A stretch of 64,000 nucleotides of DNA. It comes from Lentzea flava. Its GTDB lineage: Bacteria > Actinomycetota > Actinomycetes > Mycobacteriales > Pseudonocardiaceae. The notes beneath the pieces are model-generated. The model had not been told where the DNA came from. It did no database searches and saw nothing but the letters and a program-made list of their open reading frames with translations. The stretch lies in assembly GCF_014648475.1 (NCBI RefSeq), contig NZ_BMRE01000026.1:1-64000 (forward strand), given 5' to 3'. The position numbers were made by a program, and so were the translations under genes. Shown here one piece after another: positions 1 through 8,856 of the stretch (positions are counted from its first letter, which is position 1; the number at the start of each line of letters is the position of its first letter).

Positions 1-1221
1 CACGACATGCCGCCCGAGCTGCACATCTTCGGCAGGGCCGCTTAACTTAGCGGTATTGGGATCCAGCCAGGCCGGTGCGTAGAAGACCGGTAGGCCGTGC
101 TCAATCTTCACTTCCCAGCCGCTGCGGTGGATCAGGGTGTGGTGGTGGCGGCAGAGCAGCACGCCGTTGTCGATGCGGGTGTCTCCGCCGTCGGCCCAGT
201 GGTGAACATGGTGGGCGTCGCAATGCTTCGGTGGACGGCTGCAACCGGGAAACGCACAGCCGTGGTCACGCGCGACCAGGGCCCGGCGGATCCCCACGGT
301 GAACAGCCGCGACCGGCGGCCCACATCGAGCGGCTGCGACCGGCCGCCCATCACCATCGGGATGATTCCCGCACTGCAGGCCAGCTGGCGGACCTGGTCG
401 GCCGGAATCGGTTCGCCGTTGTCCAGCGTCGCCGCTCCCGTCTGCTCGGCCAGGTCCTGGTAGCGCATCGTCAAGGTCAGGGTGACCGGTTCGCCGCCGT
501 GTTCGGGCAGCATGTCGGCGCGCAACGTCAGGTCGACCAGTTCGGCCAGCGCGTCGCCCTGACGCTCGTCGAGCGAACGCGGGTCCGGGCCCTCGTCGGT
601 GGTCGGGCGGGGCTTGGCCAGCGGGTCGAGCAGGGTCGCGAACTTCGCGCCGGTGAGGGCGTCCAGGGTCGCCGCGAGCTTCCAGTGCCCGGTCTTGCTC
701 TGGCGCAGCGTGAGCCGGTTGCCCGCAGGCTCGGGTTCGGGGTCGCGGGGTTCGGGGTCGTTCTGGAACAGCGCGTAGATCAGCCTCTTGCCCAGCACGC
801 GCACCGCGGCGGGCGCGAACTGGCGCGCGTAGTCCACCATCTGCCCCTCGCGCTCAGCAGGCAAAGTCTTCATCGCCTCGGCGACCACCGCAACGTGATC
901 GATCGACACCGCGCCCTCAGCCGCCGCCGCGGCGGCGATCGGAAGCCGGGCGGCGACCTCACTGCCGGTCGGGGTGATCTCACTGCTGAGCAGCGTGGCC
1001 TGCTCGACCCAGCGTTTCGCGGTGTTCTTGTCCCAGCGGACCGCATGCCGCAATACGTCCTGCAGATTCTTGTAGCCGAGGTCGGCGGCGGCTCCGCGCC
1101 GGTTCAGTTCGGCGATTTTCTGCATGACCGTGTATTCGCGGGCCCGGATTTCCGTCACCTCGTCGACGATGCCGCGCAGCAGCTCGCCGGTCGAGAGGAG
1201 AGGAAGGTCGGGGTCGCTCAC
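1..1221 (-). CDS. DUF222/HNH endonuclease-family protein (3' end outside window)
   Basis: The frame is open from a GTG at 1221 to the left edge, so at least 407 residues are present and the C-terminus is missing. Near residues 330-350 it carries an HNH-type zinc/nuclease signature (C-D-A-H-H-V-H-H-W-A-D-G-G, then C-R-H-H-H), preceded by a DUF222-like helical region. This is the 13E12-repeat family, present in many copies in actinobacteria; nuclease activity is presumed from the motif and the biological role is unknown. The GTG start is supported by a TAGAGT hexamer (plus-strand 1229-1234) seven bases upstream, the spacing of a leaderless promoter. A second, shorter DUF222 gene lies at 26946-27383. 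Confidence 0.85.
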   Translation of the reverse strand, partial: MSDPDLPLLSTGELLRGIVDEVTEIRAREYTVMQKIAELNRRGAAADLGYKNLQDVLRHAVRWDKNTAKRWVEQATLLSSEITPTGSEVAARLPIAAAAAAEGAVSIDHVAVVAEAMKTLPAEREGQMVDYARQFAPAAVRVLGKRLIYALFQNDPEPRDPEPEPAGNRLTLRQSKTGHWKLAATLDALTGAKFATLLDPLAKPRPTTDEGPDPRSLDERQGDALAELVDLTLRADMLPEHGGEPVTLTLTMRYQDLAEQTGAATLDNGEPIPADQVRQLACSAGIIPMVMGGRSQPLDVGRRSRLFTVGIRRALVARDHGCAFPGCSRPPKHCDAHHVHHWADGGDTRIDNGVLLCRHHHTLIHRSGWEVKIEHGLPVFYAPAWLDPNTAKLSGPAEDVQLGRHVV

Positions 1222-1367
1222 GTGTTCGACTCTACCGCAAGATCACGAGAATATTACGATCTAAAATGAACACCATCGAGTGAACCGGACCACCGCGTAG
1301 CAATGCCACGCTGTTCAAGCGGTAATTTCCGGGAAACCGACCGCCCAAAAGCGACCACGCACGCATG

Positions 1368-1416
1368 CGATTGGGGCTTGACTTTGGGTGCGAGGTGCCA
1401 AGTCAAGCTCCAATCG
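1368..1416 (-). terminator. hairpin downstream of the alpha-galactosidase operon
   Basis: Inverted repeat with a 16-bp stem (1368-1383 against 1401-1416, one G-U pair in RNA) and a 17-nt loop. It lies 68 bp after the alpha-galactosidase stop and upstream of the HNH gene, both on the minus strand. There is no U tract, as is common for actinomycete terminators. The rest of 1222-1483 shows only the HNH promoter and no credible gene. Confidence 0.55.
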
Positions 1417-1483
1417 TCGCGAAGCGGCGATGACGCAACCAAAGCTCGGCAAAGCGCCTACGCAACCACGCTGGGACGCAGGC

Positions 1484-3427
1484 TCATACGGGCTTGAGCA
1501 CCACCACGTCGGCGTCGCTGGTCGGCGACCAGTCGAACGGCAGGCCGACGTGGGTCAGGTGCGCGGCGGAGTACACCTCGCCGTTCTCGTCCACATAGGA
1601 CCGCGCGGTGAGGCCCTTCAGCTTCACGCGGGACGATCGGCCCGGCACCGCCGGTACGCCTGTCAGCGGTCCCGTGTTCCAGGCCAGGACCACCACGCGG
1701 TCGGGGGCGGAGTACTGGATCGCGTCGCCCAGCAGGTGCGCCTCGCCGTGGTGCACGACGTCGCGGATCTCCTTGTACCGCTTGATGAGCGTGGACGCCT
1801 CATCGCGTTCGCTCCTGGACCAGTGCCGGATGTCGGCGCCGATGCCGAGGACGCCCGCCATGGCCAGGACGAAGCGGAACTTCAGCGAGCGTGGGCGCGG
1901 GTCGAACAGGCCCGGGGCGTCGGTCACCCACGACGACATCAGGTGTGGGGCGTGCATGTGCAGGAAGCCCTGTTGGATGCGGAGGCGGTCCAGCGGGGCC
2001 GTGTTGTCGCTGGGCCACACCACGTCCACGCGGGCCGTGGTGGCCAGGTCGGTGCGGCCGCCGCCTCCCGCGCAGCCTTCTACCAGCACGTGCGGGTGGT
2101 GTGTGCGGAGGTGGTCCAGGATGCGCCAGTAGTTGCGGACGTGGGCGTTGTCCAGGTCGCCAGGGCGTTCGGTGGCGGGGCGGTTCAGGTCCCACTTGAG
2201 GTAGCTGATGCGGTGGTCGGTCAGCAGGCGGTCGAGGGTGGAGATCACGAAGTCGTGGACGGCGGGAAGGCCGAGGTTGAGGAGCAGCTGGTTGCGGATC
2301 AGCGTGGGCTCGCGGCCTTCCAGCCGGTACACCCAGTCCGGGTGTTCGGCGTGGAGCTGGGACTTCGGGCTCACGCACTCCGGTTCCACCCACAGGCCGA
2401 ACTCCAGGCCCAGCGACCGCACGTCCTCCACGAACGTGCCGAAGTCCGGGGACTCCGGGTACCAGTCGCCGAGGCCGCCGGTGTCGTCGTGGCGGCCGGT
2501 GAACCAGCCGTCGTCGACCACGAAGAGTTCGACGCCGAGATCCGCGGCGATCTGGGCCAGCTCACGCTGTTCCGGGAGCGAGACGTCGAAACCCGTTGCC
2601 TCCCAGGAGTTGTAGAGGACCGGTTTGCGCGCGGGCCTCGAGCGCAGGCGGTCGTAGGCGTGCCAGACCCGAGCGAGACCGTCGACGCCGTACGCCAGCG
2701 CCACTTCCGGCGTGGTGAAGGTCTCCCCCGGCTCGACCACGACCGGGCCGAGCAGTCCGGCGCGCAGGCGCGTCAGTCCGGACGGCTCGACCTCGGCCGT
2801 GATCTCCCAGGAACCGGACCACGCCAGCGACACGCCCCAGGTGTCGTCCACGGACAACCAGGGCGCATAATTGTGCCCGGGGACGCCGTACGAGCTGCCG
2901 ATTCGGAACCCGCCCGCGGGCAGGGTCACGTGGTCCAGCTGGAACTCGCGTGCCCATTCACCGTGCAGAAAGGACAGTCGCGGGGACGAGACCGGCAGGC
3001 AGACACCGGCCGATCCCACGCGGTCCAGACGCAACGGTGCGGTGGAGGTGTTGGTGATCTCGACCCAGCGGCACAGCACGTCGACGGTGCGTTCTGGGCG
3101 GTAGCAGAGCACGGCGCGGAACCCGGCGATCTTGTCGGCGAACGCCAGGCGCAGCACGCCGCCTGCCTCGGTGGCGCCGGCGAACGTGAACCACGAGTCG
3201 CCGGGCAGTTCCAGGTCGGCGCCGGTGAACGGGCGTTGGCCGCGTGGCGCGTACTCGATCGGGGCCGCGTCGGCCTCGGTGATGAAGTGGATCTCGCCGA
3301 GGTTCTTGAGTGGTGAAGGGCCTGCTTCTACGCCGTGCGGGCCCCACGCCACCAGTTCCGCCCAGCGGCCGCCGGGTTCGACGGCCACTGTGTAGGAGGT
3401 GGTCGCCATGCGGAGGGTCCAGGTCAT
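1484..3427 (-). CDS. alpha-galactosidase, glycoside hydrolase family 36
   Basis: A 647-residue protein expected to hydrolyse terminal alpha-1,6-galactose from melibiose- or raffinose-type oligosaccharides. Clan GH-D signatures are visible: Y-L-K-W-D-L-N-R near residue 410 (nucleophile Asp) and C-x-G-G-G-G-R-T-D followed by W-P-S-D-N-T near 460-475 (acid/base Asp). No signal peptide is seen, so it should act in the cytoplasm on imported sugar. The ATG at 3427 overlaps the permease stop (ATGA, 3424-3427), indicating translational coupling as the last gene of the transporter operon. The exact galactoside is not determinable. Confidence 0.9.
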   Translation of the reverse strand: MTWTLRMATTSYTVAVEPGGRWAELVAWGPHGVEAGPSPLKNLGEIHFITEADAAPIEYAPRGQRPFTGADLELPGDSWFTFAGATEAGGVLRLAFADKIAGFRAVLCYRPERTVDVLCRWVEITNTSTAPLRLDRVGSAGVCLPVSSPRLSFLHGEWAREFQLDHVTLPAGGFRIGSSYGVPGHNYAPWLSVDDTWGVSLAWSGSWEITAEVEPSGLTRLRAGLLGPVVVEPGETFTTPEVALAYGVDGLARVWHAYDRLRSRPARKPVLYNSWEATGFDVSLPEQRELAQIAADLGVELFVVDDGWFTGRHDDTGGLGDWYPESPDFGTFVEDVRSLGLEFGLWVEPECVSPKSQLHAEHPDWVYRLEGREPTLIRNQLLLNLGLPAVHDFVISTLDRLLTDHRISYLKWDLNRPATERPGDLDNAHVRNYWRILDHLRTHHPHVLVEGCAGGGGRTDLATTARVDVVWPSDNTAPLDRLRIQQGFLHMHAPHLMSSWVTDAPGLFDPRPRSLKFRFVLAMAGVLGIGADIRHWSRSERDEASTLIKRYKEIRDVVHHGEAHLLGDAIQYSAPDRVVVLAWNTGPLTGVPAVPGRSSRVKLKGLTARSYVDENGEVYSAAHLTHVGLPFDWSPTSDADVVVLKPV

Positions 3428-4233
3428 TTCACAGCTCCCACCGCGAGTCCGGAGATGAAGTGCCGCTGGAACCGCAGGAACACCGCCACGGTCGGGATCG
3501 CCGCGATCACCGAGCCCGCCGCGATGACGTTCCAGTTCGACACGTACTGGCCCTGCAACGCCAGCAGTGCTGGTGTCACCGGCATGACGGACGACGAGCG
3601 CAGCACGGTGATCGCCCACAGCAGGTCGTTGAAGATCCAGGTGAACGCCAGCGCCGCCAGCGCGGCGAGAGCGGGCCTGGTCATCGGCAGCACGATCCGC
3701 CAGAAGATCTGCACCGGGCCCGCGCCGTCGATGGTGGCAGCCTCTTGGACCTCGTTCGGCATGGCGCGCATGAAGCCCTGCAGCACGAACGTGTAGAAGC
3801 CGAGACCGAAGCCCACCTGCACGACGATCAGCGCGATCAGCGTGTCGTAGATGCCGAGGAGCTCGGTCAGCTTCGACACCGGTACCAGCAGGATCTGCGG
3901 TGGTAACAGGTTGCCCGCCAGCATCAGCAGGACGATCGTGCGGCGGCCGGGGATCTCGAAGCGGCTCAACGCATACGCCGCGGCTGCACTCAGCGCCAGC
4001 GACAGGAACACCGTCGGCACCGTGACGAGCACGCTGTTCCACATCGCGCCCGCACCGCCGTTGGTCCACGCGTCAGCGAACCCGGCCAGCGTGAACGACC
4101 GGGGGAACGACCCGAGGCCGTTGGCGGCGATGTCGTCGAACGAACGAAAAGCAGTGTTGATCACCGCGGCGATCGGCAGGAGCCAGAGCACGGAGATCGT
4201 GCCCGCCACGGCGTGGAAGACGCGATTGGACAT
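3424..4233 (-). CDS. carbohydrate ABC transporter permease, MalG/CebG type
   Basis: A 269-residue inner-membrane protein with about six transmembrane segments. The cytoplasmic EAA loop is clear (E-A-A-T-I-D-G-A-G-P around residues 170-180), the site that contacts the ATPase. It is the second permease of the alpha-galactoside importer: it starts one base after the other permease ends (4235) and overlaps the alpha-galactosidase start by 4 nt. No ATPase gene is present in the operon, so a shared MsiK-like ATPase is inferred. Confidence 0.9.
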   Translation of the reverse strand: MSNRVFHAVAGTISVLWLLPIAAVINTAFRSFDDIAANGLGSFPRSFTLAGFADAWTNGGAGAMWNSVLVTVPTVFLSLALSAAAAYALSRFEIPGRRTIVLLMLAGNLLPPQILLVPVSKLTELLGIYDTLIALIVVQVGFGLGFYTFVLQGFMRAMPNEVQEAATIDGAGPVQIFWRIVLPMTRPALAALAALAFTWIFNDLLWAITVLRSSSVMPVTPALLALQGQYVSNWNVIAAGSVIAAIPTVAVFLRFQRHFISGLAVGAVK

Positions 4234-4234
4234 C

Positions 4235-5059
4235 TCAGTTCTCCCGGAACGCGCGGACGAGATAGGTCACGATCACGCCGAACGCCAGCACGAAGATCAC
4301 GACCGCCAGCGCACTGGCGTAGCCGAGCTTCAAGGACTGGAACGCGGTCGCGTACATGTACGTGCTGAGCAGCTCGGACGAGTGGTAGGGCCCGCCGCGC
4401 GTCATCGACCACACCACGTCGAACGACCGCAGCGAGTCGATCACGATCACCGACAGCACGACCGAGTTGACCGACCGCAGCTGCGGCCAGGTCACGTGCT
4501 GGAACCTCTGCCAGGCCGTGGCACCGTCCAAAGTGGCCGCCTCGTAGAGCCCAGGGTCGATGCCCTTGAGCCCGGCCAGGTACAGCACCATCACGTATCC
4601 GGCCTGCCGCCACAGCGCCGGGACCAGCACCGCGTACAGCGCGGTGTCCGGGTCGGCGAGCGGCGAGGAGTCGAACAGCCCACCCGGCTGGTAGAGCATC
4701 TGCCAGATCAACGACGTGGCGACCAGCGAGAACACCACGGGCACGAACAACGCCGCCCGGTACACGCCGACGCCACGGCGTTCCTTCTGCAGCAACACCG
4801 CGAGCCCGAGGCCGCCGACCGCGGACAGCCCGCCGAACAGCACCAGCCAGATCGCGGTGTTGGTGACGGCGGTGTGGAACACCGGGTCGTCGATCATCCT
4901 GGAGAAGTTGCCGGCACCGGCGAACCGGGGCGCGGACACGCCGTCCCAGTTCGTCAGCGCGAGCCAGAAACCCTGCAGCGCGGGCCAGAAGACCCAGAAC
5001 CCCTCCACGAGCAGCGGGATCAGCACGAACAACAGCAGGATCGGTGGTACCCGGCGCAT
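4235..5059 (-). CDS. carbohydrate ABC transporter permease, MalF/CebF type
   Basis: A 274-residue polytopic membrane protein of the binding-protein-dependent sugar permease family, with the EAA-loop sequence E-A-A-T-L-D-G-A-T-A-W-Q near residues 175-190. The ATG at 5059 lies two bases after the substrate-binding protein stop at 5062, so binding protein, this permease, the second permease and the alpha-galactosidase form one tightly packed operon. A first hydrophobic helix follows a short basic N-terminus (M-R-R-V-P-P). Galactoside specificity is inferred from the GH36 gene. Confidence 0.88.
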   Translation of the reverse strand: MRRVPPILLLFVLIPLLVEGFWVFWPALQGFWLALTNWDGVSAPRFAGAGNFSRMIDDPVFHTAVTNTAIWLVLFGGLSAVGGLGLAVLLQKERRGVGVYRAALFVPVVFSLVATSLIWQMLYQPGGLFDSSPLADPDTALYAVLVPALWRQAGYVMVLYLAGLKGIDPGLYEAATLDGATAWQRFQHVTWPQLRSVNSVVLSVIVIDSLRSFDVVWSMTRGGPYHSSELLSTYMYATAFQSLKLGYASALAVVIFVLAFGVIVTYLVRAFREN

Positions 5060-5061
5060 GA

Positions 5062-6324
5062 TCAGGCCGACCACACCTGCTCGGCGGCTTTCTGCCAGGT
5101 CGCGAGGATCGTGTCCAGCTGGTCGGGCTGCTGGAGGAACTTGACGAGCGCGGCGTCGGCGGTGGGTTGCAGCGCGTCGCTGGAGTCGCGGTTGAAGAAC
5201 TGCGTGATCTCCGCGGCCTCCTCGAGGTGCCGGCGGCCCTTCTTGACCAGTTCGGTGCCGGAGTCCCTGGCCTTCGGGTGCGTGGGCAGGATGGTGCCGG
5301 AGGAGTTCCTGATGTAGACCTCCTGGCCCTCCGCCGTCGCCGCGTAGGTCAGGAACTCCTTCAGCTCCTTCACGTGTGGCGACTTCGAGCTCGCGAAGAA
5401 CCCGTCGGTCGGGCCCTCCTCGGCCAGCGGCACGGCAGGGTCGATGATCGGGAACCGGAAGAAGTCGATGTCGTCGAGCGCGTCCTTCGGTGCCGCGTCG
5501 GCGAAGAACGCGCCGGTGAGCAGTATGCCGGTGCGGCCCTGCAGCATCGCGGTCGTGGCCTCCTGGAAGCCGATCGCGGTGCCGTTCGGGTCGGTGTACG
5601 GCAGGACTTCGCGCCACGGCGTGAAGATCGCCTTCACCTTCGGATCGTCGAACCGGTGCTTGCCCGCGAGCAGCTCCCGGTGGAACGGCGCTCCGTTGAC
5701 GCGGATGTTGAAGTAGTCGAACCAGGCCGACGCGGTCCACGGTGAGTCGGACCCGGCGCCCATGCCCAGCGGGATGACGCCCTTGCCCTGCAACGACTTG
5801 CACAGCTCGACGAACTCGGCCCAGGTCTTCGGCGGGGTGACGCCCCACTTGGCGAAGTTCGACTTGCGGTAGAAGAAGCTCCACCAGTAGGTGGTGGTCG
5901 GCACGAAGACCTTGCCGCTCAACGTCCTGTACGCCTGCGGATAGTCGCCCATGGTCTGCCAGACGTCGCTGACGTCGAGCAGCAGCCCCTTCTCCTCGTA
6001 ACCCTTGAGCAGCGAGCCGGGGTACCACGTGAAGAGGTCGGGCGGGTTGGCCGAGGTGAGGTAGCTCGGCAGCTGGGTGCGGAAGGTCTCCGACGCCACG
6101 GTGTTGACCGAGGCCTGCGAACCCTTCCTGTCGTTGAACGCCTTGACCAGCGCCTCGATCGCCGCCTTCGCCGCGGGCGCCGAGAGGTTCGACTGGATCG
6201 AGACCGTGCCCGCGGTCTGCGCGACCGGGCCGGAGGACGCCGACGTGGCGCAGGAAGCCGTGCTGCTGACCAGCAAACCTGCACCCGCGGCAGCGGTGAC
6301 GCGGAGGAAGTGACGCCTGTCCAT
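5062..6324 (-). CDS. sugar ABC transporter substrate-binding lipoprotein
   Basis: A 420-residue extracytoplasmic binding protein (bacterial extracellular solute-binding family 1). The N-terminus holds a twin-arginine-like R-R-H-F-L-R motif, a hydrophobic stretch and a lipobox-like T-A-S-C near residue 25, suggesting a Tat-exported lipoprotein. I prefer the ATG at 6324; a TTG three codons upstream (6333) is possible, and neither has a convincing ribosome site. It heads the alpha-galactoside import operon and probably delivers melibiose/raffinose-like sugars to the two permeases. Divergent to the GntR regulator across a palindrome-containing spacer. Confidence 0.87.
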   Translation of the reverse strand: MDRRHFLRVTAAAGAGLLVSSTASCATSASSGPVAQTAGTVSIQSNLSAPAAKAAIEALVKAFNDRKGSQASVNTVASETFRTQLPSYLTSANPPDLFTWYPGSLLKGYEEKGLLLDVSDVWQTMGDYPQAYRTLSGKVFVPTTTYWWSFFYRKSNFAKWGVTPPKTWAEFVELCKSLQGKGVIPLGMGAGSDSPWTASAWFDYFNIRVNGAPFHRELLAGKHRFDDPKVKAIFTPWREVLPYTDPNGTAIGFQEATTAMLQGRTGILLTGAFFADAAPKDALDDIDFFRFPIIDPAVPLAEEGPTDGFFASSKSPHVKELKEFLTYAATAEGQEVYIRNSSGTILPTHPKARDSGTELVKKGRRHLEEAAEITQFFNRDSSDALQPTADAALVKFLQQPDQLDTILATWQKAAEQVWSA

Positions 6325-6344
6325 GGCCGACAAGACTGCGCCGC

Positions 6345-6393
6345 GATCATGATCAAGTCAAGAATAATTCATAATTTATGAGTGCCGTATGAT
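6345..6393. promoter_or_regulatory. divergent promoter region with candidate GntR operator
   Basis: The spacer between the binding-protein gene and the GntR gene is unusually AT-rich. It holds a perfect 13-bp palindrome TCATAA-T-TTATGA at 6369-6381 and a second palindrome GATCATGATC at 6345-6354. TATGAT at 6388-6393 lies eight bases before the GntR ATG, fitting a leaderless -10 box. TTGACT reading on the minus strand (6361-6356) could be the -35 of the transport operon. Binding by the adjacent GntR protein is inferred. Confidence 0.5.
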
Positions 6394-6401
6394 CTGGCCC
6401 C

Positions 6402-7088
6402 ATGAGCGAGAAACGGCTGCGGGGCGTGCACGGCCAGACCGTCGAGGCGCTGGCGGGCCGGATCCTGGCCGGCGAGATCGGCGAAGGCGACACCCTCGAC
6501 CTCCCGGCGTTGCGCGAAGAACTCGACGTGTCGCTGACGGCCCTGCGCGAGGCGCTGAAGGTGCTGACGGCCAAGGGCATGATCGACGCCAGGCAGAAGC
6601 GCGGGACGTTCGTGCAGCCGCGCTCGTCGTGGAACCTGCTCGACACCGACGTGATGCGCTGGCAGACCCAGGCCGGCTCGGACCACGGCCTGTTCGGCGA
6701 GCTCACCGAGATGCGGGTGATCGTCGAACCCGCCGCCGCCCGGCTCGCCGCCGAACGCGCGACGGACGCGGACGTCGAGGCCCTCGCCGCCGCCGTGGAA
6801 CGGATGGCCTCGGCACGCGACCTGGCCGCGACCGTCCGGGCAGACCTCGACTTCCACCGGCTGCTCATGGCCGCCACGCACAACACGTTCCTGACCCAGG
6901 TCGAACGGATCATCGCGATCGGCCTGGCCGAACGGGACAAGCTCGTGCACGGGACCGTGGAGGACGACCCGGTGCCGTCCCACCGCGCTGTTCTCGACGC
7001 GATCACGGCCCGCGACCCCGAGGCCGCCTACGCCGCGATGCGGGCGCTGGTCGACAAGTCGGGCGCGGACCTCGACCGGTTGCGCTGA
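6402..7088 (+). CDS. GntR-family regulator, FCD subfamily
   Basis: A 228-residue regulator with an N-terminal winged helix-turn-helix (about residues 10-75; L-R-E-A-L-K-V-L recognition region) and a C-terminal all-helical FCD effector domain (about 95-220) with the usual metal-ligand pattern D-x-x-x-H near 140 and a later histidine (P-S-H-R-A-V-L). It is divergent from the alpha-galactoside operon and probably controls that operon and itself through the palindrome in the spacer. The DgoR-like overall organisation suggests a galactose-derived or sugar-acid effector, but that is inference. Confidence 0.88.
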   Translation: MSEKRLRGVHGQTVEALAGRILAGEIGEGDTLDLPALREELDVSLTALREALKVLTAKGMIDARQKRGTFVQPRSSWNLLDTDVMRWQTQAGSDHGLFGELTEMRVIVEPAAARLAAERATDADVEALAAAVERMASARDLAATVRADLDFHRLLMAATHNTFLTQVERIIAIGLAERDKLVHGTVEDDPVPSHRAVLDAITARDPEAAYAAMRALVDKSGADLDRLR

Positions 7089-7164
7089 CGTTCATCAACG
7101 CTTGATCGATACGACACGCCCGCCCGGTTGTGAATGATTCTCACGTCCTTCACCATCGGGCCCC

Positions 7165-8088
7165 ATGCGCCTGATCACGCTCGCCGCCGCCGTCGCGCTC
7201 ACGATCCCGGCCGCACCCGCGGTCGCGGCACCGGCCGCCCCGAGGATCGCCACCCACAACGTGTTCATGCTGTCCCGCAACCTCTACCCGAACTGGGGGC
7301 AGGTGACGCGGGCCGACCTGATCGACAGCACCGGCGTGCTGACCGGTCAGGACGTCGTCGTGCTGCAGGAGGCGTTCGACAACACCGCCTCCGACCGCCT
7401 GCTCGCCAACCTGCGCGACACCTACCCGCACCAGACGCCGGTGCTGGGCCGCAGCACCGCAGGATGGGACGTCACCTCGGGCGCGTACCGCGACTCGACG
7501 CCGGAGGACGGCGGGGTCGCGGTGCTGAGCCGGTGGCCGATCACCACGCGGGTGCAGCACGTCTACCGCGACGCGTGCGGCGCGGACTGGTTCTCCAACA
7601 AGGGTTTCGCGTACGTGCGGGTCGAGGCGCCGACCGGGCCGCTGCACGTGATCGGCACCCACATGCAGGCAGAGGACTCCGCTTGCACCAGCGCTCCGGC
7701 CGGGTATCGCACGAAGCAGCGTGCCGAGATCAGGTCGTTCCTGGCCGCGCGGAACATCCCGGCGTCCGAACCCGTGTACGTGGCGGGCGACATGAACGTC
7801 GTCAAGGCGAGTGACGAGTTCCCGCGGATGGTCGCCGACCTTGGCGCCGCGACGCCGGAGATCACCGGGCACCCGTTCTCGTGGGACTGCGCGGACAACA
7901 GCGTCTGCCGCGACCAGTACGGGCCAGAGTACGCCTCCGAGCACCTCGACTACGTGCTCACGGTCCAGGGGCCGGTGCTGCGCAACGAGACCCGGCGGGT
8001 GAAGAGTCCCGAGTGGTCGACCTGGTCGTGGGGGCGCAAGTACACCTACACCGACTTCTCGGACCACTACCCCGTTTTCGCTAGCTGA
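7165..8088 (+). CDS. secreted sphingomyelinase C-like phosphodiesterase
   Basis: A 307-residue exported protein with a typical signal peptide ending near A-V-A-A-P-A (residue 22). It belongs to the endonuclease/exonuclease/phosphatase fold: V-L-Q-E-A-F-D (metal-binding Glu near 67), G-T-H-M-Q (His near 165), G-D-M-N (Asp/Asn near 208) and the terminal S-D-H motif near 300. The sequence layout fits bacterial sphingomyelin phosphodiesterases, which cut membrane phospholipid head groups. Substrate is inferred by family only. It stands alone; its stop overlaps the convergent small gene downstream by 8 bp. Confidence 0.8.
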   Translation: MRLITLAAAVALTIPAAPAVAAPAAPRIATHNVFMLSRNLYPNWGQVTRADLIDSTGVLTGQDVVVLQEAFDNTASDRLLANLRDTYPHQTPVLGRSTAGWDVTSGAYRDSTPEDGGVAVLSRWPITTRVQHVYRDACGADWFSNKGFAYVRVEAPTGPLHVIGTHMQAEDSACTSAPAGYRTKQRAEIRSFLAARNIPASEPVYVAGDMNVVKASDEFPRMVADLGAATPEITGHPFSWDCADNSVCRDQYGPEYASEHLDYVLTVQGPVLRNETRRVKSPEWSTWSWGRKYTYTDFSDHYPVFAS

Positions 8089-8392
8089 GCACGGGAGCGA
8101 CGGTCAGGCCGAGCTCGGGCATGCCCAGCCAGTCGAGGGTGCCGCCCGACTCGGCCAGCTTCACCCGCACCGCGTAGACGCTGAGCAGCAACGCCTGCAA
8201 CGAGTCCACTCCGTACGCGGCACCGACCGAGTCGTCGCCGAGACCGGCGATCTGATGTGGACAGACCCAGTCGCCGTTGCCGCTCAACGGATCGGGGCGC
8301 GGGGCACCGAACCTGATCACCACCTCGAAGTGCGATCCGTCCGGTGCCACGCCCTCGATCTGTCGTTCCGCGACGACTTCTCCCAGCTCCAT
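8081..8392 (-). CDS. conserved hypothetical protein, DUF6968-like
   Basis: A 103-residue cytoplasmic protein without signal peptide or membrane segment. It opens with a V-V-A-E-R-x-I strand and has a central G-D-W-V-C-P-H-Q-I-x-G-L-G motif followed by G-V-D-S-L-Q-A-L-L-L. That pattern resembles the DUF6968 family of small actinobacterial proteins of unknown function; the assignment is from memory and moderate. The ATG at 8392 has TAGGCT (plus-strand 8399-8404) six bases upstream, consistent with leaderless transcription. Convergent with the sphingomyelinase-like gene. Confidence 0.6.
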   Translation of the reverse strand: MELGEVVAERQIEGVAPDGSHFEVVIRFGAPRPDPLSGNGDWVCPHQIAGLGDDSVGAAYGVDSLQALLLSVYAVRVKLAESGGTLDWLGMPELGLTVAPVLS

Positions 8393-8448
8393 GCTCTCAG
8401 CCTAGTGCGGCGACCGGCCGAACGGCCGAACCTGGTAAGGGTGGAGGC

Positions 8449-8856
8449 ATGTCAACGCAAGAGACCCGTGCCGTGATCGCCGAGTTCGACCGCCTGCTGA
8501 AGGCCTGGGACGTGGACGGCCTGGCCGCACTGTTCGCCGAGGAAGTGGACTGGGAGATCCCCGGCGACACCGCCACCGTGCCGTGGATCGGCAAGCGCAC
8601 CACTCGGGCCGAGGTCCGCGCCTTCTACGCCGAGGACGTGCCGAAGTACCTGACGCCGGACCGGTTCGACGTCGACGCCACGCTGGTGGACGGCGAGCTG
8701 GCCGTCCGCACCGGAGACCTCCGCTCGCAGGTCCAGGCCACCGGGAAGTGGATCGAGACGCGGTTCGTGCAGGAGTTCACCGTCCAGAACGGCCAGATCA
8801 CGCGCTATCTGATGCACGAGGACAGCTGGCTGGTCGCCGAAGCGGTCAAGCCCTAG
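8449..8856 (+). CDS. SnoaL-like / NTF2-fold protein
   Basis: A 135-residue single-domain protein with the SnoaL/NTF2 alpha+beta layout: an N-terminal helix pair ending W-D-V-D-G-L-A-A-L-F-A-E-E-V-D-W, then beta strands with F-V-Q-E-F-T-V and a final strand. Members are polyketide cyclases, isomerases or stress-related proteins; no specific reaction can be read here. A purine-rich GGTGGAGG site lies just upstream of the ATG. The stop codon overlaps the convergent lysA stop in a shared CTAG (8853-8856). Confidence 0.75.
   Translation: MSTQETRAVIAEFDRLLKAWDVDGLAALFAEEVDWEIPGDTATVPWIGKRTTRAEVRAFYAEDVPKYLTPDRFDVDATLVDGELAVRTGDLRSQVQATGKWIETRFVQEFTVQNGQITRYLMHEDSWLVAEAVKP

Noticed and set aside
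1388..3316. Long plus-strand open frame (642 codons) opposite the alpha-galactosidase
   Set aside because: It is the antisense shadow of the GH36 gene, with Arg/Ala/Val-rich composition and no recognisable motif. The same holds for other long antisense frames, for example 14582-17059, 20904-23762 and 25314-26921.
8853..8856. Shared CTAG forming both stop codons of the SnoaL-like gene and lysA
   Set aside because: Compact convergent arrangement, real but not unusual; reported only within the gene entries.
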